In this document: positions 55,733-64,000 of the stretch, piece after piece
Layout of the letters: each line of letters starts with the position of its first letter
Numbering within the stretch: the first letter of the stretch is position 1
NCBI GenBank assembly: GCA_029215795.1
Contig: JARDYH010000005.1
Span: forward strand, 163,085,814 to 163,149,813
Direction: 5' to 3'
Source: Anniella stebbinsi
Lineage: Eukaryota; Chordata; Lepidosauria; Squamata; Anniellidae
Length of the DNA stretch: 64,000 bases
Notes under the pieces: generated by a model
Databases searched by the model: none
What the model was told of the DNA's origin: nothing
What the model saw: the letters and a program-made list of their open reading frames with translations, nothing else
Program-made: the position numbers and the translations under genes

Positions 55733-56705
55733 CCTGTTCAGACGACGCCGTTAAACATGCTGTTAACCATTTTGTGGTTAGGGTGGTTAGGGCAGCATGG
55801 TTAATGGTGCCATCTGACAAGCGTATTCCCTAACAATGCACAACTATTAACCATATTGTGGTCAGCCTCACTAACCATGTTGACACGTGTCTGTGGTTAA
55901 GGGGTCGTGGTTAAGGGTTTAAACATAGAGCTTCCAGAACAGAGTGGCCAAACTAGGCAGGGCTGTTCTAGCCGGCAGGCTCTATTGCTGCTTGGGACTG
56001 CTGCTTGACTGAAACGCTCACTGCAGCCACCATTTCATGTTTTTGCATACTTTTTTTGGAGCAATTTTTGCTCTTCATAGCGGAGCGTGCTTACTGTACA
56101 ACTTTATGACTTTAAGAAAGCCATAAAGACTGGTCTCTTCTAGCAGGCCGACCTAGTCGACTTTTAAGAGTTTTATTTGTAATTTAATAATGTATTAATT
56201 TTATATGTTTTAATCAGTTTTATGTATTTTATGTCATCTGTATCAATGTTGTTCCCCACCTCGATCCTGAAAGAGAGGCGAGTAAGAAATAAATTATTAT
56301 TATTATTATTATTTAAATCCCCACATGCAATTTCCCCATATGAAGCATTGATTTCTCCCACCTCGTTGAAGCGTCATTACACCCTCAGGTTCCGAGTTCT
56401 GTGGCAGTGCTGCCTGATGACATAGCTAGTGTGGCCATCTTGGAAGGCTTCCACCTCTCCTGTGATGACTGTAGAGGTATAGCAGGCATTGGTGCCTGCA
56501 CTAAAATGGCAGCAGTAACTGCCAGAACTCCTAGTGCTTGGGTTGCTGGGATACAGGGCGGATCACTTGGAGGACTCAAGTGCTCCACTAACCAATTTGC
56601 AGCTAGTTTGTGGTTAAGGAAAACTTAACCACAAAAGGGTTAACAGTGTCATCTGATAGCGTTCCACATGGTTAAGCTAACTGCAAAACCCTCAATGAAC
56701 GAGGC
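55733..56705. mobile_element. hAT-like MITE ('TGTTCAGACGACGC'), interrupted
   Basis: Left part 55733-55930 ('ggccctgttcagacgacgcc', many 'taaccat' motifs). Right part 56585-56705 ('aagggttaacagtgtcatct'). Between them is other sequence, including a LINE tail. Confidence 0.45.
56110..56315 (+). mobile_element. L2-like LINE 3' end (sense), family A
   Basis: 'ccataaagactggtctcttc' (coding end), AT-rich UTR, 'gttccccacctcgatcctga' and a terminal (TTA)n. Confidence 0.65.
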
Positions 56706-56794
56706 CAATTTCTCTATGGAGACATGAAGACATTGGTTCTATTGGAACGTTCTTCCAGAAATGACACGCTTGTCTTTTTTTATCTTCTATGATT

Positions 56795-56983
56795 TCTCAG
56801 CTGTCTAATAAAGTATGTGTTCCATCAGAAGTTCTTTCTGCATATCAAGCATAAATAGTTTCCCCCAGGTGTGAATTCTTTCATGGGATGTAAGATCATG
56901 CTTGTGGCTGAAACTGTTTCTGCACTCAAGACATTCAAATGTTTTCTCCCTTCTGTGCATTCTTTGATGTATGGTAAGATATA
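56795..56983 (-). pseudogene. C2H2 zinc-finger fragment, cut by a MITE
   Basis: On minus: LTIHQRMHRREKTFECLECR then NSFSHKHDLTSHERIHT. This is one complete C2H2 finger (C-x2-C-x12-H-x3-H) with a TGEK-like linker, plus the end of a previous finger. After the second finger the frame degenerates (WGKLFMLDM). The N-terminal side is cut by the MITE at 56984; beyond it (58063-58120) only weak traces remain. It is the remnant of a KRAB/ZNF-type gene or a processed copy. Confidence 0.7.
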
Positions 56984-57163
56984 GGCTGCCTCTACAAGAG
57001 AAGTTTAAAGCTCTTTCAAGGCACTTAAAAAAAATTACCTCTACAAGAACGGAGCGCAAATCGGGTGTAGAGGCGCGTTTTCTCTCCGATTATGGGCATT
57101 ATCGAATGCGCGTTAAATCGCGAGTTTTATTTTGCTCCTGCCGTTAAAGTACATTTCGACTAT

Positions 57164-57884
57164 GGCTGCCTCTACAAGAGAGGCTTAAAGCTCTTTCAAG
57201 GTGCTTAAAAAAATTTACCTCTACAAGGACGGAGCGCAAATCGGTCGTAGAGGTGTGTTATTCCTCCGATTGTGCACATTATCGAATGCGCGTTAAATCA
57301 TGAAGTTTTTTTCACGACGGGATGTGAAGCCGGTGCGCCCTGCCTCCCGAGTGCTGCTGCTGCTGCTGCTGGCTCCCCCACTCGGCTCCTGGCTCTGCTC
57401 CTACCGGGCTCCCGCTTACCTCTCCCTCTCGCTCTCGGTCTTCCAGCTCCCTTTTCCCTTTCTTTTCTTGCCCTGTTCCCCCCCTTGCTCCGTTTCATTC
57501 AATCGCCCCGTCACTTCCTTCGCTCTCCAGCATAACAACTCGCAGGGACCTGCCTTAAAGAGACAGGTGCCCGCCCGCCCTACCTCCCCCCTACCCCCTC
57601 CCCTTCAAAGGGGCTGGAACCCATTTGCAGCTGGTCCCCAAGGTGTCGAAGGCAATAAAAACTAGAAAAAAGGGCTGCTCGGTGGATGGGGGAGAGTAGA
57701 AAGGAAGGAAAGTTGAATGAACTTCTTTGAGGCACAGGCACGCACGCACACAGCCAGAACATCATTAAGGAACTTCTCCGCCTCGCCTGCCTCTCGTGCA
57801 GAGGTATTAGGCGTAAATGTGCTTCAGCGATGATGCGCATAATCACTTAACCAGGCGCAAAAGTGAATCCTTGTAGAGGGGACC
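57164..57884. mobile_element. Harbinger-like MITE, inner copy with foreign insert
   Basis: Same ends as the outer copy; flanked by TAT (57161-57163, 57885-57887), a 3-bp duplication (possibly TATG). The segment of about 460 bases at 57299-57755 is unrelated to the other copies. Confidence 0.75.
57299..57755. other. GC-rich foreign segment inside the MITE
   Basis: Includes a (CTG)n run (about 57353-57371) and CpG-rich sequence like a gene's 5' end. On plus, an open frame of 121 codons starts MKFFSRRDVKPVRPASRVLL and continues with a Leu-rich stretch and PPLGSWLC, resembling a signal peptide, but has no known domain after it. Possible capture of a host 5' exon or UTR. Confidence 0.4.
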
Positions 57885-58244
57885 TATGTGAACAAGCGCT
57901 TATGCGCATTGACTACTTGTCAAGCGCATTTTGGTCATCCGTTAATGCGCTTCGCCGCCTCTCGCCACCTCTCGTGCAGAGGTATTAGGTGTAAATGCGC
58001 TTCAGCGATTATGCGCATAATCGCCTAACTGGGCGCAAAAGCGAATCCTTGTAGAGGGGACCTTACACTCTGCCTGCGACTCTTACTATGCTGCAGACAT
58101 TAAATGGTTTCAAAGGCATAGGCTGCTAGATCAGCCCTGTTTCTTAGCCAATTGGTAGAGAAATTTAGAAGACACACATTTGCCCTCTTTGGCATGCTGG
58201 CAAAAGGACTATTCAGAGACTGTACCCAACTCATGTTACTTGTT

Positions 58245-58250
58245 TTTATT
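58245..58250 (-). terminator. Poly(A) signal AATAAA, galectin gene 2
   Basis: AATAAA on minus, 53 bases past the stop; same placement as in gene 1. Confidence 0.6.
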
Positions 58251-58302
58251 GACAGCTCATTTTCCTACTGAAACAGAGATACAAAAAGGAAACGGCTGAA
58301 GT

Positions 58303-58449
58303 TCAGTAAAACTTGACAGTTGTGACCCTAAAGTCTCCTTGTATGGAGAGAAATTCTGCAGACTCCAATCCCAGTCGGTTGGGGAATGTGATGTACTGTT
58401 CTCCTTGCATATTTACTTTCACTTCCTGGGCATCAAAGATGATGGTCAT
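58303..58449 (-). CDS. Galectin gene 2, exon 4
   Basis: 147 bases, acceptor TTCTTATCAG. MTIIFDAQEVKVNMQGEQY, ITFPNRLGLESAEFLS, ending VTTVKFY plus TGA. Confidence 0.9.
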   Translation of the reverse strand: MTIIFDAQEVKVNMQGEQYITFPNRLGLESAEFLSIQGDFRVTTVKFY

Positions 58450-61400
58450 CTGATAAGAACAGATCAAAGGTTAGGCCATTAGATACCTCCCCCAACCTAG
58501 AAGTAAGAGATGGCCCAAGCAGGCAGCCTTAAGCTTTAGGACAGGAGCGCTGAACCTCCATCCAGACCACCTGGAGTCCCCCAATGGACCCATCTCCTTC
58601 CCCTTCCTGGATTTTGCATGTTTTGCCTCATTCTAAAAGATTGAAAATGCCTGTCCTAAGGCTTACTTATTGGCAGCAAGAGTTTTACTCTTAAATATGC
58701 TTATAATTCTGTCTCCACCCCTTTGGCCTTAGCCCTGCCCATCACTGGCATGTAGCCCACCCCAAAAGCTTCTCCAAAATTGAAATCAGCCGTAGGTCTA
58801 AAAGAGGTTTTTGAACGCCTTTGCTTTAGGTCATCCATTCACTACAGGGAGCTCTGCAAATGTGTTGGACTACAACTCCCATGCTCCCCAATGGTCATGC
58901 TGGATGGGGGATGACCAGAGTTGTAGTCCAACACATTTGCAGAGCAACAAGTTGGGGAAGGTGGTTATACTGAAAAGTGAAAACAAAGCCTCTTTGATAT
59001 TGAAGTAGAGGTACTTCTGCATATGCACATAAACCCACATACACACTGTTGGAGTTTGACCACCATCTGCCCAAGAGCAGGTCTTTGGACTTTGCAAGGT
59101 TGCCTCCCCAATCTTCTTTGTGTGCACATGCACACACGAACATTCAAGAATGTACTCCTGGGATCCACCCCATGGCCTACACTTCCTTCACAGAGCCACT
59201 GCCAAGATTGAAGAAAACCAACAATTTAGAGACCCAAGCTTTGGTGACACTTCAGGTTCTCAACCGAATGTGATCATCTCTGGAGCCAGAAATAGGACAG
59301 GGCACCATAGAAATACAGGTCAGAGCAGCTCTTCCATTCTGTATGCCTTTGCCAGCTCCATATACAATGGTGTTTACATGGAAAGCAGAGCCAGCTGCTG
59401 TAGGCAACACTAATCTTCTCTCTATTTCTGCTCTGTGCTGTGTGCCTCCAATTCTCTGAGCAGGGAGAGAGGTGAGGGGCACAGTAGTTGGTTTCCTTTG
59501 GAAGGAAGTCACTGGAAGCTTACTGGCCTTTTGTAATATTTGTATTCATGTACAAATATGCAGGTTGAGCTCTGACAGACAGGAGGATCAAAACATGGAA
59601 CCCCTCTTATGAACATGAATAACTGGATGGCAGCCCTTCACTTTCAGCATGCCAGCCTCTCAGTTTTAGAAACAGGTTTCAAAACAAAAATCTAAAACTA
59701 AGGATCTGGAGCGGCAGGGAACCTGGTAGGCACCAAGAGAGGTATCCTTAGGCACATTGATGCTCACAGTACCATGATGGAGCCCCCAGGCCAGATCATT
59801 ATTGAAAACCATCAGCTATTCTCGCCCTAAGAAAGCCAGAGGGCTGCCTATATGGTGCTGGGTTGCCGCCACCTTAAGCAAAACCTATGCTTTCACTGCA
59901 GCTGGGTGGCAGCAGCTATTCCCGACGCAGAGGGAGGGCGTGGGTTTCCAGCAATCACTGGCACATCAGGCATGCCCTCTGCCCTGGCAGACAGCAACCA
60001 GTCAGAGGTCGCCATCTGCTTGGGAACACCTCCAGAGTGAGGATAGTACTCACCTCACTGGGGGGGGGGGGGGAAATCAAGCTAAGTCCCTGACTTTTTG
60101 GAGCCGCAGCTTCACAGGAAAGCCCTGCACTGGCTGCGAGGAGGTCGCTGTGTCATATAACTGAAGCAGTGCCACTGCGCACCTACCACGGCGCTTTCAG
60201 ACCATCTAAGCAGCCCCAGAGTAACAAGCCCAAAGCTTTGATTGGTTGTACCTCAGGCAACCTAAACCAATAGAACCTTTTCACTGAAATGCAGAGTCAA
60301 GTATCACTGGGTTGAAAGGGATACTAAGAAGATATCAAGTACAAGCCAACAAAAGAGTCCACCCACGCCATCCCAACTGTACCCACCAGATTCTCTCAGC
60401 ACCCAACTACCCTTACTCACACTGGCCTCTTCTCCCTTCATGTTAGGCATTGACAATGCCTGGAACCTCTCAGGCACACCCCACTCTCCATTTGCCATGG
60501 AGTTCAACACTATGGTCCTGGTCTCCACATCCGGGGGATGCACAAAGAGAAAGGCTAGATGAAGGATCAAATTTGTCACATCCTGGCCTAGATTGATGAC
60601 AAACCTATCATGAAGATGGAGGCAAGATATTAGGTTTGAAGGTTCCATTCGATATAAATGACTAGACCAGTCTTCCCTTAATCTGGTGCCCTCCAGATAT
60701 GTTGGTCCACAATCCTCACCATTCCTGACCACTAGCTATACTCGCTGGGGCTGATGGGAGCTGAAGTCCAAAACATATGAAGCACACCAGCTTGGAGAAG
60801 GCTACACTAGAGTCTCAGTCAGTTATATCACCATCCCTCCATCTCAGTTTTATTATTTCTAGTGTCTCCTCCCTTTCTCCACCCATTCCTCCCCTGCTCC
60901 CCATATCCCGCTCTTCCATCGGTACACACCTTTTGGCATCTGGTGCCAGTATCCCCTTCAAATTGGTGAGATCACCAGCCTTGATCTTCAAGTGGGTGAA
61001 AATCATTTGCTGAAGGAACGACAAGCAAAAGTGTTTTAGAAGGTGCAGGGCCTTCTCACCAAAGGCCCCGCATTTGCTGAGTTCACTTCCCTCATGAGAT
61101 TCAACTTGCTCCGTCATTCAGGTTTTTAAAAAGCTTTGGAAATTTTAAATTTTAAATCTGTACTTTTAAGTTTTAGGACTGTTCATTTTAGAGACATTTG
61201 TACACATTCTTTATACTTTTTTTAGAATGGTGATTTTGCATTTGTATTATTATGTTCCTTTCAGAGCCAGTGTGTTTCAGTGGTTAGACTTGGGAGATCC
61301 GGGTTCTATTCCCTCACTTGGCCATAACGCTCACTGGGTGACTTTCGGACAATCACTGACTTTAAGCCTAACCTACCTCACAGGGTGCCTTCAAAGAGAA

Positions 61401-62301
61401 AACGGAATGTAGAAAGCCAGGATATAAATGCAACAATTAAATAAATAAAATGCACTACCTTGAAAAGGCTTTAAGTCTTAAAAACAGTTTTAAAATCTGC
61501 TTACAAAGTTTAAAAAAAAATCTTACATGCTCTTTTAAGTTATGGGGAAGTAATGGTGAACATGTTCATACTCTCCTAATCTAGATTCTCTCTCCCAAGT
61601 ATAAATATCCAGGTGTCCAGCCTAGAAGACTGACAGAAGCTGGGGTGGAGGGGTGGGGCAGTTGTCCTCTAAAAGACAGCATAGGCCCTCTGGCTGTTCT
61701 CTATTACCCCCCTCTTTAACACCCAGCATTTGTTGCCTAAGGTGACCACCTCACTCATGTTAATGCCAACCTTCACTCCTGGTCACCCCAAGCTTTCTTC
61801 ATTAGTATAAATAAGAGAAAGCAATTTTTTGATTAAGGGAAAGTTATTTTGTTACTGTTCGTTAATTTGGGAAACAGACATCCTCACTACTCTGTTTCTA
61901 AATGGTCAGAGCTCTATCAATAGATCCAGAATTACCTTTTGCCCACCCAAGTCCTGGACAGTAACAAGAATGTTAAACCTTAATGGAAGTATTGATTTTC
62001 TAGGTAGAGATAGTAAGCCAGTATCTTCACCCTTAATCTCCTAGTAAAGTTTAGAGTTAGAAATATCAATTCTCTCATGTATCTAAACCAACAATGTGGC
62101 CTCTAATTGTTATTCCTGAGAACAGCCTCACATTCTGTTCTTATTCCTACACTTTTCAGAGTTAGTTATTTGTTTTTTTATTTAGCCAGCCTCCCCAAAG
62201 GACAACACAAAACCCCTTAACACACAATAGTGGTCAGATTCAGATACCTCTACATTTCTACCACACCATTTTGCACAGTCCACGTAACTTACAGTTGCCA
62301 T
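58303..62301 (-). CDS. Galectin gene 2 (prototype, altered sugar-binding site), four exons
   Basis: Paralogue of gene 1 on the same strand. Exons on minus: 62301-62293 (ATG GCA ACT), 61009-60930, 60604-60421, 58449-58303; 420 coding bases, 139 residues, no stops. Exon 2: MIFTHLKIKAGDLTNLKG, LAPDAK. Exon 3 starts FVINLGQDVTNLILHLAFLF. Where gene 1 has HFNPRF this gene has HLAFLF, so the key Asn and Arg are gone while His, the VLN pair, EWG and the later E and R remain. Exon 3 is four codons longer than in gene 1 (a PPDVET-type loop). Exon 4: FPNRLGLESAEFLSIQGD, ending VKFY. Galactoside binding is probably weakened or changed. The intact frame, splice sites, promoter and poly(A) signal argue for a live gene rather than a pseudogene. 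Confidence 0.88.
58555..58818 (-). repeat. 'TTTCAGCC' dispersed repeat (antisense)
   Basis: 'aaaatgcctgtcctaaggct', 'agccctgcccatcactggca', 'aaaagcttctccaaaattga' and 'ggtctaaaagaggttttt'. Confidence 0.6.
58828..58975. mobile_element. CAGCCTTCCCCAAC-related MITE with long arms
   Basis: 'gctctgcaaatgtgttggac' and its exact inverse 'gtccaacacatttgcagagc', plus 'gttggggaaggtgg' at the right. Confidence 0.65.
58976..59835. other. No exon seen (galectin 2 intron 3)
   Basis: Intron. Several overlapping short frames around 58895-59413 show no domain. Confidence 0.45.
59840..60210. mobile_element. hAT-like MITE, GGGGCTGTCTA family
   Basis: 'agggctgcctatatggtgct' at left, 'aaccatctaagcagcccc'-type right end. 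Poly-G at 60061-60073; interior 'gaaagccctgcactggctgc'. Confidence 0.55.
60421..60604 (-). CDS. Galectin gene 2, exon 3
   Basis: 184 bases, acceptor TTCATGATAG, donor GTGAGT. HLAFLF replaces HFNPRF; NSMANGEWGVPERF keeps the W, E and R. Confidence 0.88.
60662..60812. mobile_element. CAGCCTTCCCCAAC-family MITE
   Basis: 'agtcttcccttaatctggtg' ... 'accagcttggagaaggct', with 'gctgatgggagctgaagtcc'. Confidence 0.65.
60930..61009 (-). CDS. Galectin gene 2, exon 2
   Basis: 80 bases, acceptor TTCCTTCAG, donor GTGTGT. QMIFTHLKIKAGDLTNLKG then ILAPDAK. Confidence 0.88.
61025..61260 (+). mobile_element. L2-like LINE 3' end (sense)
   Basis: 'gcagggccttctcaccaaag' and 'gccccgcatttgctgagttc' (coding C-terminus), then an AT-rich UTR. 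Confidence 0.55.
61262..61450 (+). mobile_element. Sauria-type tRNA SINE
   Basis: 'agccagtgtgtttcagtggt' (A box), 'gatccgggttctattccctc' (B box), 'aacgctcactgggtgacttt', 'cctaacctacctcacagggt', ending with (AAAT)n. Full-length form. Confidence 0.85.
61451..62292. other. No exon seen (galectin 2 intron 1)
   Basis: Intronic; nothing recognised. Confidence 0.4.
62293..62301 (-). CDS. Galectin gene 2, exon 1 (coding part)
   Basis: ATGGCAACT then GTAAGTTACG; the donor context is identical to gene 1. Confidence 0.8.
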
Positions 62302-62500
62302 CGCACACTCTTCTTCCAAAGAATCACACATCACTAACTCTTGCTTGCTCTGCCTGAGGTTTAAATAGTAACCAGAGTAGCTCGCTCCTTCCATCCAATC
62401 CATCCAATAAGATGCAAGCTTATAAAACCAAGATGAATAGGAGGGACTGACCAATGGAGATTGGAATCTTACCAGCTGGGATGCATTCCACCCAATGTCT
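62302..62500 (-). promoter_or_regulatory. Promoter of galectin gene 2
   Basis: TATTTAAA on minus at 62360-62367, 59 bases upstream of the ATG. CCAAT-type boxes at about 62393-62465 ('ccatccaatccatccaataa', 'ctgaccaatggagattgg'). Clearly related to the gene 1 promoter in motif order. Confidence 0.55.
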
Positions 62501-62630
62501 TTCTTGTTCACAGCATTTACACATCTCATTTGGGAGGAGGGGAAACACACACTTTCTAACTGGACCCAACATCATGAAGATGCACAGATTATTTGAGGGT
62601 GGTGTTGCCCATCTGCACCCCCCCAGACTG

Positions 62631-62700
62631 CAATCCTATGTACATTTACTGGAGAGTAAATCTCATTGATCTAAGTCTGATTTACTTCTGAGTATGGATG
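62631..62700. mobile_element. Short MITE, 'AGAAGTAAGTCCCA' family
   Basis: 'gcaatcctatgtacatttac' and 'ctgatttacttctgagtatg'. Confidence 0.6.
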
Positions 62701-62959
62701 AATGGGATCACCTGTATTACCCAATTTGCACAATGGTTGCAGCTTCAATAAGCTACTGTGGCTTGTTTTAGCCATGGCATATGCTGGTGAATCCTGGATG
62801 CCATTTGCCTAATCACCCACCCAGGCATGGCTTGCGTTTGAAGCACAGGCATACAGCTCAACACAGTCCTTTTTACTATTATTAACACTTAAGAAAAAAT
62901 GGAGAGGATGGCATGCTGCAAAGGAATGTGCTATCATGACCAGGTCTGTTCCCCTTCAT

Positions 62960-64000
62960 GTAGGGGAAGGAGTTTCAGGCTCTCAATCAGATCCTGAAGC
63001 TGAAGAAACAGGACTAGAAATATCCCACATTACACAGGAAGTGGAGGATTCTCCCAGGCTTTTCACCTGCCAGGGATGAATCTTCACAATACCTTATCAG
63101 TGAGCACATTAACAACACACAGGCCCCATCTTCATGGCTTGGAGCACCAGTCCTGACAGCAAATAATGCCATGGAACTGGGGCTGAAACAGCAGAAGCTG
63201 ATTAAAACACTGTCTTTGATTAATGAGGAGCTGAGTCAAAAGATAGAATCTCTGGAAAACCGAAGCTGAAGGGTTAACCTCAAAATTTGAGGGGTTAAAG
63301 AATTGGCTGAGGGAAAGGAGATAATTAAGTACTTAACAAATTGGCTCATTAACACCTTCCCAGAGCTACAGCTGTCTCAGAGGGATATCACCAGAGCTCA
63401 CCGGGCGTTATACCCTAGGTTGCAGGTTGGAGCTCCCCCTAGAGACATTATTGTCAAACTGTCAAATGAAGCACTAAGCGATGCCATTTTAAAAGCTGCA
63501 AGAAACAAGCCTCCCCGGTTAATAGAGGGCAGCACAGTGCAACTTTTCCAAGACTTGAGCCCTGAGACTCTTATCAGAAGGAAATCTTTAAAATTCTTCA
63601 CTGAGCAACTCTGCAGAGCCAACACTCATTATCGATGGGGTCATCCTGTGAAAATAATCATCCATAAGGAGGGCAAGACCCACGTAGTCTCTACTCACAA
63701 AGAAGCAAGATCTTTACTTAAAATGCTCAAGCTGAAAGTTGAAGGCTTGTCAGAATCAGAGGAGCAAGAAACTGACACTCAAGGAGAAGTGGAGGAACAA
63801 GGCAGCGATCCTGAATGGTCAGAACATCCCAGGAGGCAAAAAAAAAAGAACTAAGTGCCAAATGCTGGCTCCCTAATGTTAATTAAGTTTCTGATTTTGT
63901 TTTACTCTCGGATAAGAGTTATATCAGAAAAATACTGAGTTCAGTACTGAAGAATTTAATATACACTTGCTGACATACAATAGAAGTTGATTGGTCAAAG
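62960..64000 (+). mobile_element. L1 LINE, 5' part, running off the window
   Basis: Contains ORF1 and the ORF1-ORF2 spacer. ORF2 would begin just beyond 64000. The 5' limit is approximate. Confidence 0.75.
63120..63854 (+). pseudogene. L1 ORF1p (RNA-binding protein), coiled coil broken by two stops
   Basis: The frame from 63303 gives 183 residues: ITRAHRALYPR, PPRDIIVKLSN (the 'R.IivKl' part of the RRM), TVQLFQDLSPETLIRRKSLK ('i.lfqDls..tl.+R+.f'), YRWGHPVKI ('yRWg.P..l'), then an acidic tail. This is the RRM plus C-terminal domain of L1 ORF1p. Upstream in the same frame the coiled-coil helix LKQQKLIKTLSLINEELSQK continues to ENRS, where TGA codons at about 63267 and 63285 interrupt it. The true start lies further left. 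ORF1p binds L1 RNA as a trimer; this copy cannot make a full protein. Confidence 0.85.

Larger units (their letters stand above)
56984..58062. mobile_element. Harbinger-like MITE (GGCTGCCTCTACAAG), outer copy
   Basis: Outer parts 56984-57163 and 57885-58062 together equal the 355-bp copy at 22664. Ends GGCTGCCTCTACAAGAGAAG and CCTTGTAGAGGGGACC. Inserted in the zinc-finger fragment. Confidence 0.75.

Overview
This is a piece of a squamate reptile (lizard-type) nuclear genome. The evidence is eukaryotic: introns with GT/AG sites, TATA and poly(A) signals, long non-coding stretches, Sauria-type tRNA SINEs, CR1 and L2-like LINE 3' ends, an L1 ORF1, and very many short DNA transposons with 8-bp target duplications. 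There are no bacterial features, and most short open frames in the window are chance readings through repeats.

Host genes. The only intact host genes I can support are two galectin genes in tandem on the minus strand. Gene 1 (37428-44766) has four exons of 9, 80, 172 and 147 coding bases, giving 135 residues. It keeps all the canonical sugar-binding residues. Gene 2 (58303-62301) has the same exon plan (9, 80, 184, 147; 139 residues) and a related promoter, but has lost the N and R of the H-N-R sugar-binding motif. Both have a short 3' UTR with AATAAA about 50 bases after the stop. Broken host-type fragments are a PRY-SPRY exon (20422-20937, frameshifted) and a C2H2 zinc-finger fragment (56795-56983) cut by a transposon.

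Mobile elements. The most unusual object lies at about 24.45-32.79 kb. A minus-strand frame of about 1,070 codons, with a single in-frame stop, combines a CG-1-like DNA-binding region, a Mutator-like (MULE) transposase core, a SWIM zinc finger, a Ulp1/C48 protease with all catalytic residues and a C-terminal PHD finger. It is flanked by inverted arrays of one tandem repeat, which look like long MULE terminal inverted repeats. A decayed PIF/Harbinger element (MYB-like partner exon at 3850-4399 on plus, transposase remnant at about 5690-6790 on minus) lies at the left. A solo LTR with a 5-bp duplication is at 15213-16315. An L1 enters from the right edge.

MITE nests. A hAT-like group with ends TAGG(G/C)TGACCA occurs as palindromes and as GC-rich giant hairpins, often inserted inside each other with exact 8-bp duplications (32454-32771, 39344-39837, 47760-48167, 48471-49878 containing 48728-49807, 53858-54925 containing 53989-54730). 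A Harbinger-like MITE at 56984-58062 contains a second copy of itself that carries about 460 bases of unrelated GC-rich sequence.

Layout: 0-7 kb Harbinger remnants; 7-20 kb repeats and the solo LTR; 20-24 kb SPRY pseudogene, MITEs and CR1; 24-33 kb MULE; 33-37 kb foldbacks and LINEs; 37-45 kb galectin 1; 45-58 kb nested MITEs, SINEs and LINEs; 58-62.4 kb galectin 2; 62.9-64 kb L1.
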